This document shows positions 56,869 to 59,666 of a stretch of DNA of 59,666 bases, in pieces (the stretch's first letter is position 1; every line of letters begins with the position of its first letter). The translations under genes were made by a program, and so were the position numbers. The notes below the pieces were generated by a model that saw only the letters and a list, made by a program, of their open reading frames with translations, made no database searches and was not told the DNA's origin. Origin of the DNA: Acinetobacter sp. A2 (GTDB lineage: Bacteria; Pseudomonadota; Gammaproteobacteria; Pseudomonadales; Moraxellaceae); contig NZ_JAAZQX010000017.1 in NCBI RefSeq assembly GCF_012371325.1, forward strand, positions 1 through 59,666, written 5' to 3'.

Positions 56869-57645
56869 CTAAGATTGATGTCGTTCTAAAATCTGTTGGC
56901 TCATAAGCGCATAAACTTCGGCAAGTGCATGTTGCTGCCCCGCTGCCAACAAGTCCTGATGCATCTTTAAAATATTTTGATCACCACGCATGGCAGGCCC
57001 TGTTTGCATGTGACGAGGCTCATTTTGTGTGGCTTTGTGTGCAGTTTCCAAAATTAAGGGGTACAGCAAGCTGAAATCCACTTGTTTTGCATCCACCACT
57101 TGTTTAGCCATGTCATAACAATAATTACTAAAATTGCAAGCAAATACGGCAGCTAAATGCAAACTCAAACGCTGCTCTGAAGTGTAGGCATAAACACGAC
57201 TACTTAGGCTATTTGCCAAATTGAATAAAACCTGCTGATCTTCGGAAAATACAGCTTCTATAAATAATGGCGTTTGTGACCAATCAATTTCACGCTCCAA
57301 ACTAAAAGTTTGTAAAGGATAAAACACCCCTGAACGCGCATGATGTTGTTGCAAAACATCTAACTTGGTACTGCCTGAAGTGTGCACAACCAAAGCATGG
57401 CTTAAATAAGGATGAATATCCTGAATCACCTGTGCAATGGCCTGATCACTTACAGCAATAATCACCAAATCAACTTCTGCATTTAATTCAGAAACTTGCG
57501 CAATTGCTGCTGCACCAACTTGCGTAGCCAAGTGCTGTGCCTTGTCCAGACTGCGGCTATAAATTTGCACAATTTGATGCTGTGCTTTTAAAACATGGGA
57601 CAAATGGTGTGCAACACGGCCTGCACCAATCAAACTAATACGCAT
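56869..57645 (-). CDS. Rossmann-like and DUF2520 domain oxidoreductase
   Basis: The 258-aa protein has an NADP-binding N-terminus (ISLIGAGRVAHHLSHVLK, residues 3-20; VVHTSGSTKLDVL) and a helical DUF2520 domain (LHLAAVFACNFSNYCYDMAK), as in proline or ketopantoate reductase relatives. The substrate is unknown. The ATG at 57643-57645 is chosen because a longer reading frame would start inside the terminator of the gene upstream. It shows no strong ribosome site. Confidence 0.85.
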   Translation of the reverse strand: MRISLIGAGRVAHHLSHVLKAQHQIVQIYSRSLDKAQHLATQVGAAAIAQVSELNAEVDLVIIAVSDQAIAQVIQDIHPYLSHALVVHTSGSTKLDVLQQHHARSGVFYPLQTFSLEREIDWSQTPLFIEAVFSEDQQVLFNLANSLSSRVYAYTSEQRLSLHLAAVFACNFSNYCYDMAKQVVDAKQVDFSLLYPLILETAHKATQNEPRHMQTGPAMRGDQNILKMHQDLLAAGQQHALAEVYALMSQQILERHQS

Positions 57646-57681
57646 AAACTTTTTAAGTGAAGTAATTTGCTCAAGCATGCC

Positions 57682-57712
57682 AATAAAAAAAGGACGAAGC
57701 AATTCGTCCTGA
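57682..57712 (-). terminator. Terminator of the thioesterase gene
   Basis: On the minus strand AGGACGAA and TTCGTCCT pair around TTGC and run into seven T. It separates the thioesterase from the DUF2520 gene. Confidence 0.85.
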
Positions 57713-57738
57713 TGTTTTTGTTTAAGCGCGCATCAATT

Positions 57739-58536
57739 TTAAAATTGACGCAAAGTTAAAATCTGCTCACTACGCCCAAATGGGCCTTGGGTATCATGCA
57801 AAATTCCGCTGGTCAGCCCGATTCCATCTTCACCATATTGTTGTGTCACTTCCAAGCCCAACCATTCGCCTTGCGGTAAACGATGTAAATGAATTTGTAA
57901 ATCCAAGTTTGGAAAACCCCAACCTTCATTTGGATCTAGACGTGGTACGACCCCATTGGCGGTATCTACCATGCCCATTAAACGAACAAAACTAGATGTA
58001 GCTTGATTTTCAACCATTTCCAATTGGTTTCTTAGCCAGACAATGCCCTTGCCTGCACGACGGTCTAAATGTGCTCGGGTTTCAATACTTTGAATATAGC
58101 CTCCCGGCCAGCAACGCATACCATCCCAATTGGCCAAATATTCAGGGTTTTCTACAGGTAAGTCTTCTAGCCCTGCAATTGCACGTGTGTCTGAGGTTTT
58201 CATTTTCCATGCGCGCGCCACAATACAGGTTTTCCCTTCGGCACACATTTCAGCTTCAATCAGTTCAATGGTTTTGCCTGGACGAATCATACGGGTAGTG
58301 ATCGTAAACTCCCCAGCAGCAATTAAGCCAAAAATATCTAAACTGACCCGACCAATTCGCATATCATCACGTGGCATAAACTGTTCGAGTTCTGCACATA
58401 AAATACCCGTTGCAGGTGCCATGTGCTGCTCATGCGGATTCCACGCACCTTGTGCATGAATATTGGAACGATAGTGCGTAGTGCAGCTTCCATCTGCATG
58501 CTGTTCACGGTTAAGTAAAGTGTAATATGCTGACAT
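57739..58536 (-). CDS. Acyl-CoA thioesterase family protein
   Basis: The 265-aa protein looks like a TesB-type double hot-dog thioesterase: MAPATGILCAELEQFMPRDD, GRVSLDIFGLIAAGEFTIT, KTIELIEAEMCAEGKTCIVA and the second repeat with NLDLQIHLHRLPQGEWLGLE. It would hydrolyse acyl-CoA esters; chain length cannot be told. AGAGG lies before the ATG. Confidence 0.82.
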   Translation of the reverse strand: MSAYYTLLNREQHADGSCTTHYRSNIHAQGAWNPHEQHMAPATGILCAELEQFMPRDDMRIGRVSLDIFGLIAAGEFTITTRMIRPGKTIELIEAEMCAEGKTCIVARAWKMKTSDTRAIAGLEDLPVENPEYLANWDGMRCWPGGYIQSIETRAHLDRRAGKGIVWLRNQLEMVENQATSSFVRLMGMVDTANGVVPRLDPNEGWGFPNLDLQIHLHRLPQGEWLGLEVTQQYGEDGIGLTSGILHDTQGPFGRSEQILTLRQF

Positions 58537-58634
58537 TTTTTCCTCTTTCCCTGATACGAATATTTTTATATGGATACGATTTAGAGTGCTGCTCGCAGCA
58601 TTAAGATTAATAGTTAAATCACATTATTTATAAC

Positions 58635-59321
58635 CTATTTTTGCGCAAAAAAACCATAATAATTCATAATTTGACAATAGGTCTTAGACTGTCTAAAACC
58701 CACTTGAGTGAGTAATGACTGCTGTGCTTCTGCAGAAATTAAATGAAAATCATCGGCCAGTCGTGCAATCATTTTTTCTGCCTGTAGCACGGTTAAACCA
58801 CTCTCTAGTGCCAAGTTTTGCATCCAGCGTAGTTCAATGTTTTCAGTCTGCTGCATCAGATCATAGCTTAATAAAATACCCCTAGGTTTTAATGTTTGGT
58901 AAATATCTTGAAAGAATGATTTTTTTTCTGCCACAGGTACAAAATGCGCCACCAAAATCGCTAATGCCGCATCAAACTGCAAGTTTTCTACCTGTGCTTG
59001 CTGAGCAAATTGCTGCGTGTCTGCCTGTATAAAACGGACACGTTCATACCCTGCCACAGACTGAATATTTTTTTCTGCCTGGTGCAACATACTTAAAGAT
59101 GGGTCGATTGCGCTAAATTGCCACTGCGGATGCTGCTGCAACAAATACTGCAACTCATAACCTGTGCCACAACCCACTACTAAAAGCTGTGCATTTTCAG
59201 GCAAATGACTGCTTAAAATCGCATTGAGTTGCTGATGTACCAATTCATAGCCAGGAATGAGTTTCCGAATATGACTGTCATAGCCTGCAACCACGTTTGC
59301 ACTGTGAAAATCTTTTGCCAT
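58635..59321 (-). CDS. Class I SAM-dependent methyltransferase
   Basis: The 228-aa protein has motif I LLVVGCGTGYELQYLLQQHP near 47-66, then SAIDPSLSMLHQAEKN (motif II acidic residue) and FDAALAILVAHFVP. The substrate is not known. It lies just downstream of bioB on the same strand; BioC, a methyltransferase of biotin synthesis, has a different sequence type, so a biotin role is not supported beyond position. Confidence 0.82.
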   Translation of the reverse strand: MAKDFHSANVVAGYDSHIRKLIPGYELVHQQLNAILSSHLPENAQLLVVGCGTGYELQYLLQQHPQWQFSAIDPSLSMLHQAEKNIQSVAGYERVRFIQADTQQFAQQAQVENLQFDAALAILVAHFVPVAEKKSFFQDIYQTLKPRGILLSYDLMQQTENIELRWMQNLALESGLTVLQAEKMIARLADDFHLISAEAQQSLLTQVGFRQSKTYCQIMNYYGFFAQK

Positions 59322-59381
59322 ATCACATGATTCTTATTTAATTTACTAACATCAAAACTTAATATTTTTTTTAAAAGCGGC

Positions 59382-59666
59382 TTAAGCCACTGCCATTGCA
59401 TCTACAGATAATTCTGCAACGGTTGGTTTGGCACGTTCTGGGACTAAACCTAATTTTTGGAATAGTTGTTTGTCTTTGCCTTCGCCTGCATTTGGTGTAG
59501 TGAGTAACTTTTCACCTGAAAATAACGAGTTTGCACCTGCCATAAAGGCCAAAGCCTGATCTGAATCTGACAATGATTCACGCCCTGCTGATAAACGAAT
59601 GTAACTGTTTGGCATAATAATACGCGCAACCGCAATGGTACGAATCCACTCAATCACATCTAGTTT
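59382..59666 (-). CDS. bioB: Biotin synthase, C-terminal part (runs off the right edge)
   Basis: The last 94 residues match Bio[24 protein letters not shown] is split here as [18 protein letters not shown] followed by [20 protein letters not shown], then [19 protein letters not shown]. These are the C-terminal TIM-barrel strands of this radical SAM enzyme, with the Arg that contacts the [2Fe-2S] cluster (YIRLSAGR). The N-terminal CxxxCxxC cluster motif lies outside the window. The stop is at 59382-59384. Confidence 0.95.
   Translation of the reverse strand, partial: KLDVIEWIRTIAVARIIMPNSYIRLSAGRESLSDSDQALAFMAGANSLFSGEKLLTTPNAGEGKDKQLFQKLGLVPERAKPTVAELSVDAMAVA

Noticed and set aside
58635..59666. 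Methyltransferase next to bioB as BioC
   Set aside because: The methyltransferase sequence does not resemble BioC beyond the SAM fold, and other bio genes are not visible in the window.

Overview
The window looks like chromosomal DNA of an Acinetobacter (gamma-Proteobacteria, Moraxellaceae). The support is low GC, protein sequences typical of the genus, and familiar housekeeping neighbourhoods: purT-glnD-dapC, rpsU with a YqeY-like gene, pyrD-cvpA-purF, gspL-gspM, thiS-thiG, trmB and rpoH. I cannot assign a species from sequence alone.

Bases 1-9690 are an accessory island lying on the 3' side of a tRNA with anticodon CAT (probably tRNA-Ile2). The island holds a dead hsdM fragment (type I restriction-modification), an XRE regulator with a palindromic operator, a small orphan gene, 22-bp repeats next to a RepA-like helicase gene, an AlpA/excisionase-like gene and a 255-aa orphan. 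Bases 4793-9682 are a nested mobile structure. Its two outer ends are both the tnpC-distal (right) end of IS66-like copies and are flanked by a perfect 8-bp duplication. An 872-bp IS5-family element (IS427-like) sits inside the left copy. A 2.8-kb cargo sits inside the right copy. That cargo carries a PD-(D/E)XK nuclease gene overlapping a macro-domain gene, a thioredoxin pseudogene whose active-site Trp is a stop codon, a 113-bp MITE and a diverged 79-bp direct repeat. The nuclease/macro pair is the best candidate for an undescribed system.

Bases 9788-27821 are mostly core genome: the tRNA, an acyltransferase, a YebC-family regulator, an Lrp regulator, ychF, azlCD, purT, glnD, dapC, msrB with a glutathione peroxidase, alaA, gloB, and a tRNA-Leu/tRNA-Trp/tRNA-Leu cluster. 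Two scars interrupt it. An IS1595-family copy (IS1016-like) with a nonsense mutation and no target duplication abuts a headless gene. A second copy of the MITE abuts the 3' stub of a spore-coat-U/fimbrial-type gene. Both scars look like element-associated deletions.

Bases 27900-59666 are core genome: a kinase-like gene overlapping a patatin phospholipase gene, a DUF815 ATPase, small lipoproteins, tsaD divergent from rpsU/yqeY, two M48 peptidases, a 2-hydroxyacid dehydrogenase, a probable DNA polymerase III psi subunit (HolD-like), purF-cvpA-pyrD, gspML, sixA, gpsA, a nitroreductase, an RhlB-like helicase, a cold-shock protein, a TusA-like protein, rpoH, thiSG, a GST, a SulP transporter, trmB, a DUF2520 oxidoreductase, a thioesterase, a methyltransferase and the 3' end of bioB at the right edge. 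Most transcription units end in clear intrinsic terminators, several of them bidirectional between convergent genes.
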